Part shown: positions 15,973-24,064 of the stretch, piece by piece
Layout: every line of letters starts with the position of its first letter
Numbering within the stretch: the first letter of the stretch is position 1
Source: Pseudozobellia sp. WGM2
GTDB taxonomy: Bacteria; Bacteroidota; Bacteroidia; Flavobacteriales; Flavobacteriaceae
NCBI RefSeq assembly: GCF_017810075.1
Contig: NZ_JADNYK010000003.1
Location: 434,001-498,000, forward strand
Direction: 5' to 3'
Length of the DNA: 64,000 nt
The notes under the pieces: model-generated
Told to the model about the DNA's origin: nothing
The model's database searches: none
Seen by the model: the letters and a program-made list of their open reading frames with translations, nothing else
Position numbers and translations under genes: made by a program

Positions 15973-18576
15973 ATGGATAGCACGAGAATTTTAGCAGTAA
16001 TAGCGGCATTTTGTTTGTTCGTTTCCGCGAGTATCGGACAAGAAATGCCCAAACTGGGCATTACCGAACTGCCCGACCTACCGACTAAAGAAATAGGTAG
16101 CCCATCATTAGGGTTCGCCGGCATGATGGGGGGAGCTAATGGCGATGTCGTTATAGCAGCGGGGGGTGCTAATTTTCCTGATGGCCTGCCTTGGCAAGGG
16201 GGCAAAAAAGTCTACAGTAATCATATTTACATTCTGAAAGAAGGCCAATGGCAACTGTCGGACCAGAAGTTACCGACGCCATTGGCATATGGCGCTTCCT
16301 TGACCCTTCCTGAGGGCGTTTTGATTATGGGTGGGGAAAACGAAACGTCGACCTCCGACAAAGTGTATTTATTGCGTTACAATGTCTCAACCAATACTAT
16401 TAAGATTAAGGAATATCCTCCCCTACCCGAACCTTTGGCGTATTCCGCAGCGGTCATCGAAAAAGATTTCGCCTATGTTGTAGGCGGGAAGAGTTCGGAA
16501 AAAAGTGTTAATTCATTTTACAGGCTGTCCCTATCACAGCAATTGAAATGGGAAAAATTGGACGACTTTCCCGGTGCTGCGCGAGCGTTACATACCACAG
16601 CGATTCAGGAAACCAAGGATTCAAGAAAACTTTTCGTAATTGGAGGACGTAATCAAATGGCCGGAAAAAAGTCGGAGCCTTTGACCGACTACCTTTCCTA
16701 TGATCTAAGAGAAGGCATTTGGAAAAACGAAGGGGAGCTAATGATCAATGGTAAGCCGAGGGTCTTGATGGGCGCTTCGGCTGAAACTATGGGTTCGATG
16801 CACTTGATGGTTTATGGGGGGTCGGATGAAGTACTTTTCAACATGCTCGAAGACATTGCCCTTCAAATTGGAAGGGAACAAAACGATTCCATTGTAGCAA
16901 AGCTGATTGAAAAAAGAGATACAATTCTAAACACCCATCCCGGCTTTTCGAAAGATATTTTGGCATATAACGCCATTACTAAAAAGTGGTTTGTTTATGA
17001 AACTTTGGCCAATAAAATCCCGGTCACTGCACTATCCTTTAAAAAGGATACAGATTTTATGATCATCTCCGGAGAAGTTTCTCCAGGAATTCGAACACCA
17101 AAAGTATGGGAATTTAGAATTGCGGAAGCCGTTGAACCATTTGGCGCCATCAACTATACAGTTTTAGCACTCTATCTCTTGATTTCCCTCTGTATTGGAA
17201 TCTATTTTATGCGCAAACAAAAATCAACTGAAGACTATTTCATTGGAGGTGGCCGTATTCCGTGGTGGGCTTCGGGGCTCAGCGTGTTTGGCACCCTATT
17301 GAGCGCCATAACCTTCATGGCGATTCCGGCCAAGGCCTTTATTACGGATTGGTCATTTTTCTTTTTGAACATAACCGCCATTCTGATAACGCCATTGATC
17401 GCTTTTATCTTCATTCCTTTTTTCAATAAACTCCAGATTCGTACGGCTTACGAATACCTGGAGGAGCGCTTCAATTATCTAGCGCGCGCCTTTGGCAGTC
17501 TGTCTTTTATTTTATTTCAGCTTGGACGAATAGGTATCGTGTTGCTGCTACCTTCTTTGGCCATCTCCATAGTTACGGGAATTCCAGTGGAAACCAGTAT
17601 TCTGATCATGGGGGTACTGTGTATTCTCTATACCACATTTGGAGGTATAGAGGCGGTCATTTGGACGGATGTCATGCAGGTGCTCGTGCTTTTAGGGGGT
17701 AGTATTCTAGCGGTCGTTTGGATCATGTTGCACACCGAAACTTCGCTCGGTGATATGATCTCCTACGCCCAAGAAAGAGATAAGTTCAATATAATGAATA
17801 TGGATTTTGATTTTACCGAATCCACATTTTGGGTGGTCTTTATCGGCGGGCTCGCTTCCGCCATGGTTACGCAAGGTACTGATCAAACCATTGTTCAGCG
17901 TTTTTTGACCAGTTCGAGCGTAAAGAATTCACAAAAAACCCTCTATACCAATGCGGTGTTGACCCTTCCGGCAACAATCATCTTTTTTGGTCTAGGAACC
18001 CTGTTGTTTATTTTCTATTCGGAAATGCCCGAGGCATTATCTCCAGCAATTTCAAATAATGATTCTATTTTCCCCTGGTATATTGTTAGGGAATTGCCCG
18101 TTGGGGTTTCCGGTTTATTGGTAGCTGGAATTTTTTCAGCGGCTATGTCGAGCATCAGTAGTAGTCTGAATTCTGTATCAACTGCCTATTGCAACGATTT
18201 TCATCAACATTTCAAGCCAATGACCGCGGATAGGGAATTATTGAAAATTGCGAGAATCGCGACTGTTCTTACTGGAATACTTGGAGTGCTATTGGCATTA
18301 TGGATGGCGAATTCAAATATTAAATCCCTTTGGGATGAATTCTATAAATTTCTTGGATTGTTTACCGGGGGATTGGGCGGCATGTTCTTGCTAGGTATGT
18401 TGACCAAAAAAGCTAACGCAACAGGCACCTTGTTAGGTCTAGTGGTCAGTGCATTGTTGATATGGTACATCAGCGTTTTTACTGAAATCAACTTTTTGAT
18501 GTACGCATTCTTCGGGGTAGCCTCATGTTTCATCTTCGGATATCTTTTCAGTTTAATTTTCAAGGATAAAAAATGA
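15973..18576 (+). CDS. Fusion of periplasmic kelch mutarotase (NanM-like) and sodium:solute symporter
   Basis: An 867-residue two-part protein. Residues 1-23 form a signal peptide. About 25-380 is a kelch beta-propeller like NanM/YjhT, which speeds alpha-to-beta anomer conversion of Neu5Ac (VVIAAGGANFPDGLPW, GVLIMGGENE, AYVVGGKSSEKS and later blades). From about 393 to the end there are roughly 13 membrane helices of the SSS family (STEDYFIGGGRIPWWASGLS; TYEYLEERF-like after TM3). SSS transporters of this type have a periplasmic N-terminus, which fits placement of the propeller outside the membrane. The fusion would hand the preferred anomer straight to the symporter. Such fusions occur in other Bacteroidota; Neu5Ac as substrate is inferred. 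Confidence 0.9.
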   Translation: MDSTRILAVIAAFCLFVSASIGQEMPKLGITELPDLPTKEIGSPSLGFAGMMGGANGDVVIAAGGANFPDGLPWQGGKKVYSNHIYILKEGQWQLSDQKLPTPLAYGASLTLPEGVLIMGGENETSTSDKVYLLRYNVSTNTIKIKEYPPLPEPLAYSAAVIEKDFAYVVGGKSSEKSVNSFYRLSLSQQLKWEKLDDFPGAARALHTTAIQETKDSRKLFVIGGRNQMAGKKSEPLTDYLSYDLREGIWKNEGELMINGKPRVLMGASAETMGSMHLMVYGGSDEVLFNMLEDIALQIGREQNDSIVAKLIEKRDTILNTHPGFSKDILAYNAITKKWFVYETLANKIPVTALSFKKDTDFMIISGEVSPGIRTPKVWEFRIAEAVEPFGAINYTVLALYLLISLCIGIYFMRKQKSTEDYFIGGGRIPWWASGLSVFGTLLSAITFMAIPAKAFITDWSFFFLNITAILITPLIAFIFIPFFNKLQIRTAYEYLEERFNYLARAFGSLSFILFQLGRIGIVLLLPSLAISIVTGIPVETSILIMGVLCILYTTFGGIEAVIWTDVMQVLVLLGGSILAVVWIMLHTETSLGDMISYAQERDKFNIMNMDFDFTESTFWVVFIGGLASAMVTQGTDQTIVQRFLTSSSVKNSQKTLYTNAVLTLPATIIFFGLGTLLFIFYSEMPEALSPAISNNDSIFPWYIVRELPVGVSGLLVAGIFSAAMSSISSSLNSVSTAYCNDFHQHFKPMTADRELLKIARIATVLTGILGVLLALWMANSNIKSLWDEFYKFLGLFTGGLGGMFLLGMLTKKANATGTLLGLVVSALLIWYISVFTEINFLMYAFFGVASCFIFGYLFSLIFKDKK

Positions 18577-18677
18577 CCCATGGGGATTTCTTCGGAGGTA
18601 TTTTTTTTCTTTCTGGAAATCAATTCGATACTTGTCCAACTAAATTTGCCGGCATAAACTTTTAAAATTCACGATAA

Positions 18678-20321
18678 ATGATTGCAAGTACTATGAAAGG
18701 CCAAATCACGGCGAACATATTTTTCCTTGGCATAATTACATTGTTGACAGCCGCTTGCAACCCCGAAGTACGTCAGGAAAAGGCAGATGCTACCCTTTCC
18801 ATTATTCCACAACCCTCCGCGGTTCGGGCTTATGAAGGGTTTTTTGTTCTTGATTCCCTGACGCAGGTTGTATTCCACAGCAAAGAACAACGCAAAGCGA
18901 CCGATTGGTTTAACAAAGAGCTACAAAGCCTAGCCAGATGGTCTTGTCATACCGGAACTTCAGCGAAAGAGAATAATTCGATATTATTAATTCAAGATGA
19001 TTCTTTGGCCAATGAGGCTTATCAACTTGACATTGGTGAGGATCGGATAACCATAAAAGCATCTTCTGAATCTGGTTATTTTTATGCTTTTCAAACCATT
19101 TTGCAATTAGCTCCAGTTTTGGACGGAAAAGATTCCCCTTCAAAATTAAAAATTCAACAAGCTACCATTTCAGATGAACCAAGGTTTAAGTGGCGAGGAG
19201 CTTTGATCGACATTTCGCGGCACTTTTTCGGTCCTCAATCGATAAAACAACTGATCGATCAGATGGCCGCCCATAAAATGAACCGGTTACACCTCCATTT
19301 GACCGACGATACCGGTTGGCGAATTGAAATCAAGGAATACCCCAAGCTTATTGAAATTGGGTCTTTGGGAGATAGAACGAACCCTAATGGACCCTCCATG
19401 TACATTACGGAAAAGGAAGCCAGGGAGATTACGGCATATGCAAATGAAAGACATGTCATGATAATTCCCGAAGTGGATATTCCCGGTCATTCCGGAGCCA
19501 TCGAAAGAGCCTATCCTGAATTTAGTGGAGGCAACAATACACTTAATATTGCCAATGAAGATGCCGTTAAAATGATAGAAACCGTAATCCTTCGCCTATC
19601 CGACCTTTTCCACACCCGATATGTCCATTTTGGAGGCGATGAAGTAAGGCACCATAATTGGGAGGGACGACCGGAAATGCTGGCCAAAATGAAGCGTTTA
19701 AAGCTAAAGGACCAACGTGAATTTGAAGGATGGTTCGACCGTAGAATGGCCGATTTTATCGTAGAGTCTGGATTAAATCCAATAGCTTGGGACGAAGCCT
19801 CGGATTTTGGCATAAACAAGGGTACCACCTTGCAATGGTGGCGAGGGGAATATCCAGAAGTCCTATATTCTGCCGCAAAGGAAGGTTATGATATTATTTT
19901 ATCCCCGGTAGATTTTCTCTATTTAGATTATCCAAGTAATCTGGAAGAAGCTGGTGCCAACTGGGAGGGGTTGCACAATGGCCCGAATTCAATGGAAGCC
20001 ATTTATAAGTGGAACCCAATTCCGGAAACTTTCAGCGACATTATGGCCGCCCGTATTTTAGGCGTTGAGGCGGGTATCTGGACTGAATTTATAGACAATC
20101 AAAAGCGTTTGGAATATATGACCTACCCAAGGCTATTTGCAGTCGCTGAAAAAGGATGGACCGCAAAAAATAATATTGATTGGGAATCGTTTCAAGAGCG
20201 ATTGCTTAAGCAATATGAAAAATTACAAATACAAGGCATTAATTTTCGTATCCCTGACATTGGAACTGAAGAACGAAAAAAAAGACAACCAGAGGCATTT
20301 GATGGGCCAATAGCAGAGTGA
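18678..20321 (+). CDS. GH20 beta-N-acetylhexosaminidase lipoprotein
   Basis: A 547-residue enzyme that removes terminal beta-GlcNAc or GalNAc. The lipobox LTAAC gives a lipidated Cys27. A small alpha/beta GH20b domain comes first, then the catalytic TIM barrel from about 168 (WRGALIDISRHFF). The acid pair is Asp321-Glu322 in HFGGDEV, and NRLHLHLTDDTGWRIE is the usual substrate-binding strand. It is the last gene of the island operon, 101 bases after the symporter. Sialidase action exposes galactose or hexosamine residues, so this enzyme probably continues trimming mucin- or glycoprotein-type glycans. An ATG at 18693 is an equally good start. Confidence 0.93.
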   Translation: MIASTMKGQITANIFFLGIITLLTAACNPEVRQEKADATLSIIPQPSAVRAYEGFFVLDSLTQVVFHSKEQRKATDWFNKELQSLARWSCHTGTSAKENNSILLIQDDSLANEAYQLDIGEDRITIKASSESGYFYAFQTILQLAPVLDGKDSPSKLKIQQATISDEPRFKWRGALIDISRHFFGPQSIKQLIDQMAAHKMNRLHLHLTDDTGWRIEIKEYPKLIEIGSLGDRTNPNGPSMYITEKEAREITAYANERHVMIIPEVDIPGHSGAIERAYPEFSGGNNTLNIANEDAVKMIETVILRLSDLFHTRYVHFGGDEVRHHNWEGRPEMLAKMKRLKLKDQREFEGWFDRRMADFIVESGLNPIAWDEASDFGINKGTTLQWWRGEYPEVLYSAAKEGYDIILSPVDFLYLDYPSNLEEAGANWEGLHNGPNSMEAIYKWNPIPETFSDIMAARILGVEAGIWTEFIDNQKRLEYMTYPRLFAVAEKGWTAKNNIDWESFQERLLKQYEKLQIQGINFRIPDIGTEERKKRQPEAFDGPIAE

Positions 20322-20499
20322 TTACATATATTAGTAAGTACATAATAAAAAGAGTGACGAACTAATGATACATAACGTTCTTTAAATGGTCGTTTTAGGG
20401 AAGGTTATAAGAAGGGAAAAGTTTATTTTAGGCAGTCCCCTTTCTAGTATTCTCGTTTGTTAACCTAATGAGACACTTTTATAATTCGAACATTATACG

Positions 20500-21747
20500 T
20501 CAGCAAATTCGTAAATGAGGATGGGAGGTAGGTTGTGGGGGTAACAGTAGCTCAGAAGCTTTGTCCAATATCGAACTATCCAATTCTTTTAGATAGGCTT
20601 GGGTCACTTCCAAATTTTGATGTCCCAATGATTCACTAATAATATCTGTGGCTATTCCCTTTTGTTTAAGGCAATTGGCAAAACTATGTCGTGCTACATA
20701 ACTAGTTAGAGTTTTTTCAATTTGGCAATGACATGCGATTTCTTTAAGGTTCATATTGAATATCTTAAGTGTTTGCTTTTTTGCCCGTTCGATTTCAATA
20801 GGAGTAAGGTCGTCACTTTTAAGCAAAGGGAAAACATAGCTTGTTCCTGTAGGCTGTACACGATAATAATCCAATATTTCCTCAACAGGAGACAATATCT
20901 TTATTTTAAAATTTCCTTTGGTTTTCGAACGCGTATATTGAATAAAACCATCCTTAATATTACTCCATTTCAACTTCATTATATCTGCAAAATTCATCCC
21001 TCTAGTATAGAAACTGAACAAGAAATAGTTTCTGCTATCCACCAATTCCGGATGCTTCGAGGTGTCCATGTTCAGAATTTTGTAGACCTCTCCAATTTCC
21101 AAAGCCCTTTTGGCACTCTTACTTTTGAGCTTTGATATTTTATACTTTTTAAAAGGGTAATTGTCGGCAGAAGTAATGTCCCTTTCAATCGCAATATTGA
21201 ATACTGTTCGTATACAGCGCATTCGAACACTGATACCGCCGTCACTACCTCCACGAAAACGAAGAAACCCTTCAAACTTTGATAGAAACGCTAAATTGAC
21301 GTTTTCAAAATTCAATATTGTACTGCCATGAAATTTTTGGAGCGTGGAAAACGCGTCTTTATGACATCTGGCACTACCCGTCCTTCCAGCGGTCAACATT
21401 TCGGATATCAAATCGTCCCAGAAGTAAAAGATATTGTTTCCATTGGGATTTGATTTTACCCTGAACGCATGTTCGAAGTCGGAAAGGGTGAAACGTTCCT
21501 TTTCCGTCTTAAGATTTAAGTAAACTCGGTAAGCTTTGTCCTTAATATTAGAAAGCAGTCTATTTTTTTGAATATAGTTGGAGTTCTTTTTTGTGAATAT
21601 TTCAGCGTTGGCATCCCACTCATCTGGAAAGGCATTGAATATGGTTTTAAAAAACTTTGTTTTTCTATCCTTGGTCACACGCAGGTATATCGGAAAGGAT
21701 CCATCGATACGCCTTTTTTTTCTGAGAACGATTTTTATACTTGCCAT
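20500..21747 (-). CDS. int: Tyrosine recombinase (integrase) of the element
   Basis: A 415-residue Bacteroidota-type integrase with an N-terminal arm-binding domain (MASIKIVLRKKRRIDGSFPIY), a SAM-like core-binding domain (about 105-200) and a catalytic domain. Active-site residues are Arg249 (FYTRGM), Lys275, Arg353 in YVARHSF (the HxxR histidine is replaced by Tyr350, as often in this group), His376 in LGHQN and Tyr385 in TQAYLK. The start is ATG at 21747; a longer frame to 21783 would run through the 29 bp repeat and is rejected. It lies next to attR and points inward. No frameshift or missing catalytic residue is seen, so it may be active. Confidence 0.95.
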   Translation of the reverse strand: MASIKIVLRKKRRIDGSFPIYLRVTKDRKTKFFKTIFNAFPDEWDANAEIFTKKNSNYIQKNRLLSNIKDKAYRVYLNLKTEKERFTLSDFEHAFRVKSNPNGNNIFYFWDDLISEMLTAGRTGSARCHKDAFSTLQKFHGSTILNFENVNLAFLSKFEGFLRFRGGSDGGISVRMRCIRTVFNIAIERDITSADNYPFKKYKISKLKSKSAKRALEIGEVYKILNMDTSKHPELVDSRNYFLFSFYTRGMNFADIMKLKWSNIKDGFIQYTRSKTKGNFKIKILSPVEEILDYYRVQPTGTSYVFPLLKSDDLTPIEIERAKKQTLKIFNMNLKEIACHCQIEKTLTSYVARHSFANCLKQKGIATDIISESLGHQNLEVTQAYLKELDSSILDKASELLLPPQPTSHPHLRIC

Positions 21748-21758
21748 AAATTTGAAAA

Positions 21759-21787
21759 AAGTGGTACAACATAGGTACAACAAATTG
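21759..21787 (+). repeat. 29 bp direct repeat, right copy
   Basis: Identical to 3505-3533. It sits immediately upstream of the integrase start, so it could serve both as an integrase arm site and as an int promoter operator. The role is inferred from position. Confidence 0.7.
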
Positions 21788-21898
21788 CCTACTAAAGGTA
21801 CTTTAACTGAAAAACAAAGAAAAATTAAAATTCATAAAATATTGATTATCAATATATAAGAAAATAAATAGTGCTAGATGAAATTTATTTTTCGCTTT

Positions 21899-21941
21899 CT
21901 TCTAAGCAGACGGTCGAAGGTTCGAATCCTTCCGCGATCAC
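21899..21941 (+). repeat. attR direct repeat (tRNA-Arg 3' end copy)
   Basis: Perfect 43 bp copy of 3417-3459. The sequence before it has no D arm or acceptor 5' strand, so this is not a functional tRNA. It marks the right end of the element. Confidence 0.95.
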
Positions 21942-21944
21942 TTG

Positions 21945-21978
21945 AATCCCCTTCTTGTTCTTCAAGTTGGGGATTTTT
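21945..21978 (+). terminator. Displaced original terminator of tRNA-Arg
   Basis: AATCCCC (21945-21951) pairs with GGGGATT (21969-21975), followed by further Ts. It begins directly after the tRNA 3' copy, where the intact tRNA's terminator would have been before integration. Confidence 0.65.
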
Positions 21979-22071
21979 AGTTTATATAAATTACCTTATC
22001 TTCTTTATCTCCTTCGCTTCGCAACCACTGTTGATAATAAATTAACGGAGAAGTATGCGATGGCCTAATTA

Positions 22072-22114
22072 CCTAAAAACAGAAGCACCTGCCAAATAAT
22101 TGACAGGTGCTTCT
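22072..22114 (-). terminator. Rho-independent terminator of tRNA-Leu
   Basis: Perfect 11 bp arms, AGAAGCACCTG (22081-22091) and CAGGTGCTTCT (22104-22114). On the minus strand the stem is followed by GTTTTTAGG. Confidence 0.85.
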
Positions 22115-22118
22115 AACG

Positions 22119-22199
22119 TACTCGAGGTGGGAATCGAACCCACACTCCAAAGGAACTGGATTTTGAATCCAGCGCGTCTACCAGTTCCGCCACTCGAGC
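22119..22199 (-). tRNA. tRNA-Leu (anticodon CAA)
   Basis: On the minus strand GCTCGAG pairs with CTCGAGT (first pair G-U), then discriminator A. The anticodon stem CTGGA/TCCAG encloses TTCAAAA with anticodon CAA, and there is a long class II variable arm. The T arm is GTGGGTTCGATTCCCAC. CCA is not encoded. Confidence 0.95.
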
Positions 22200-22290
22200 A
22201 AACTAAAATAGGACTGCAAAACTATAAAATATTTTCATTTCCATCCTAAAAAATAACAACATTTATACTTTAGCAACACAAATAAATTTC

Positions 22291-22298
22291 TAAATTTG
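22291..22298 (+). promoter_or_regulatory. -7 element of the prs operon
   Basis: TAAATTTG matches TAnnTTTG, 52 bases before the chosen prs start. No TTG -33 is seen at the right distance. Confidence 0.45.
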
Positions 22299-22350
22299 CA
22301 CCTCCCAAGAAATTGGGGTGGTCAATAAACTAGTTCACAACACCTTATAC

Positions 22351-23292
22351 ATGCCATACCAAGTTCCCGAACCCAAGATTTTTGCCTGTAACCAAAGCAC
22401 CGCTTTAGCAGAGAAAATTGCTAAATCTTACGGTACTGATCTAGGTAAGGTAAAGTTCTCTCGATACAGTGACGGCGAGTTTCAACCGTCATTTGAAGAA
22501 TCTGTACGGGGGGCACGTATTTTTATTATCGGGTCGACCAACCCGAGTTCTGAAAATTTAATGGAAATGTTGTTGATGCTAGACGCCGCCAAACGGGCGT
22601 CGGCAAGGCATATCACAGCAGTAATGCCCTATTTTGGCTGGGCAAGACAAGACAGAAAAGACAAGCCCAGGGTTCCTATCGCGGCAAAATTGATTGCAAA
22701 AATGTTAGAGGCCGCAGGTGCTACTAGAATCATAACGATGGATCTTCATGCGGATCAAATTCAAGGTTTTTTCGAAAAACCCGTCGACCACCTGTTCGCT
22801 TCAACTCTATTTCTGCCCTATCTCAAAGAACTGAACTTGAACAACCTCACTATTGCATCTCCTGATATGGGAGGTTCTAAAAGAGCTTATGCCTATTCGA
22901 AAGCACTGGGGTGCGATGTTGTTATCTGTTATAAGCAAAGGGCCAAAGCGAACGTTATCTCGCATATGGAGCTTATCGGAGATGTACAGGGCAAGAATGT
23001 AGTTTTGGTCGATGATATGGTCGATACGGCGGGCACACTCGCCAAAGCTGCAGATTTGATGATGGAACGTGGCGCGCTAAGCGTAAGAGCTATTACCACA
23101 CATGGTCTGTTATCTGGTCAAGCATATGAGAAAATCGAAAATTCACAATTGTCAGAATTGATTATCACGGATTCGATACCGACCAAGAAAGATTGTGACA
23201 AGGTGAAAGTACTGTCTTGTGCCAACCTCTTTGCAGACGTTATGCATCGGGTACACCACAACACATCGATTGCTTCTAAATTCTTGATGTAG
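22351..23292 (+). CDS. prs: Ribose-phosphate pyrophosphokinase (PRPP synthetase)
   Basis: Makes PRPP from ribose-5-phosphate and ATP for nucleotide, His and Trp synthesis. The ATG at 22351 gives 313 residues, the usual length; the frame extends to 22318 but adds an unlikely 11-residue leader. Seen motifs: the catalytic flexible-loop region VMPYFGWARQDRKDKPRVPI, the metal-binding TMDLHADQIQGFF, and the PRPP loop VLVDDMVDTAGTL. It lies 44 bases before the L25 gene, a linkage common in Bacteroidota and other phyla (prs-ctc-pth). Confidence 0.97.
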   Translation: MPYQVPEPKIFACNQSTALAEKIAKSYGTDLGKVKFSRYSDGEFQPSFEESVRGARIFIIGSTNPSSENLMEMLLMLDAAKRASARHITAVMPYFGWARQDRKDKPRVPIAAKLIAKMLEAAGATRIITMDLHADQIQGFFEKPVDHLFASTLFLPYLKELNLNNLTIASPDMGGSKRAYAYSKALGCDVVICYKQRAKANVISHMELIGDVQGKNVVLVDDMVDTAGTLAKAADLMMERGALSVRAITTHGLLSGQAYEKIENSQLSELIITDSIPTKKDCDKVKVLSCANLFADVMHRVHHNTSIASKFLM

Positions 23293-23336
23293 AAAAGAGG
23301 CATCTAAATAAAGAGTATTAATTATTAAACTATATA

Positions 23337-23987
23337 ATGAAGTCAATTAAAATTAAAGGATCAGAAAGAGAAAGCGTGGGCAAGAAGGCAACGAAGGCCC
23401 TACGTAATGCTGGAAAGGTTCCTTGCGTAGTTTACGGAGGGGAGAAACCATTGCACTTTTCAGCAGATGAACTATCGTTCAGAGATTTAGTGTATACCCC
23501 AGCAGCGCATACTGCGAAAATTGACCTGGGTGGCACTAAAATCAGAGCCATCATGCAAGACATTCAGTTTCACCCTGTTACTGACAACATTTTGCACATC
23601 GACTTTTATCAATTGTTCGATGACAAAGAGGTAACGTTGAACATTCCTGTTCGCCTTCAAGGTAATTCTCCTGGAGTTAGAAACGGTGGGCGTCTATTGT
23701 TCAGAAAAAGAAAACTTGCTATCAAAGCTTTACCTGACAAATTACCGGATTTCTTTGACATCGATATTTCTAAATTGAAAATCGGTGATAATATCACTGT
23801 AGAATCTTTGCTTAATGATGATTTTGAAATTCTTCACCCAGATACAACAGTAGTTGTACAGGTTAAAACTCAACGTGCAGCAGTAGTTGTTGATGATGAG
23901 GATGAAGAAGGAGAAGAAGGAGAAGTTACAGCTGAAGGAGGAGATGCTCCAGAAGCAGCAAGCGAAGGCGGAGAAAGCCAAGAATAA
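23337..23987 (+). CDS. rplY: 50S ribosomal protein L25 (general stress protein Ctc form)
   Basis: A 216-residue long-form L25 with the 5S rRNA-binding N-terminal domain ([31 protein letters not shown]) and the C-terminal TL5/CTC beta domain. The tail from about 182 is an acidic Glu/Asp/Gly-rich low-complexity stretch, typical of Bacteroidota L25. Co-directional with prs (44 bases) and pth, and followed by a strong terminator. Confidence 0.96.
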   Translation: MKSIKIKGSERESVGKKATKALRNAGKVPCVVYGGEKPLHFSADELSFRDLVYTPAAHTAKIDLGGTKIRAIMQDIQFHPVTDNILHIDFYQLFDDKEVTLNIPVRLQGNSPGVRNGGRLLFRKRKLAIKALPDKLPDFFDIDISKLKIGDNITVESLLNDDFEILHPDTTVVVQVKTQRAAVVVDDEDEEGEEGEVTAEGGDAPEAASEGGESQE

Positions 23988-24008
23988 ATTTCTACCGAAC
24001 CGTTTACT

Positions 24009-24045
24009 AAGCATCCCGATGTTACATTGGGATGCTTTTGTATTT
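24009..24045 (+). terminator. Rho-independent terminator after rplY
   Basis: Arms AAGCATCCC (24009-24017) and GGGATGCTT (24029-24037), then TTGTATTTTTA. Confidence 0.85.
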
Positions 24046-24064
24046 TTATACAAACCTTATTTGG

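Larger units (their letters stand above)
3417..21941 (+). mobile_element. Integrated sialic-acid utilisation element in tRNA-Arg (about 18.5 kb)
   Basis: The element is bounded by a perfect 43 bp direct repeat (3417-3459 and 21899-21941) equal to the tRNA-Arg 3' end from the anticodon loop onward. It encodes a tyrosine recombinase next to the right repeat. Next to the left repeat is an excisionase-like HTH, a Rep-like HTH protein, a DnaC-like ATPase and a BfmA/BtgA-family mobilisation protein. The cargo (6635-20321) is a complete-looking Neu5Ac scavenging locus. Type IV secretion genes are absent and no relaxase is recognised, so it fits an integrative mobilisable element, possibly decayed, better than a self-transmissible ICE. 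The left module (about 3780-6050) is visibly more GC-rich than cargo and host, suggesting composite ancestry. Confidence 0.9.

Noticed and set aside
21748-21783. A 12-codon N-terminal extension of the integrase
   Set aside because: It would be encoded by the 29 bp repeat, and the family start is MASIKIVLRKK.
21899-21941. A second tRNA-Arg
   Set aside because: Only the 3' 43 bases are present, with no D arm or 5' acceptor strand; it is the attR copy.
23880-23985. GA-rich repetitive stretch at the end of rplY
   Set aside because: It encodes the acidic tail usual for long L25 proteins, not a regulatory repeat.
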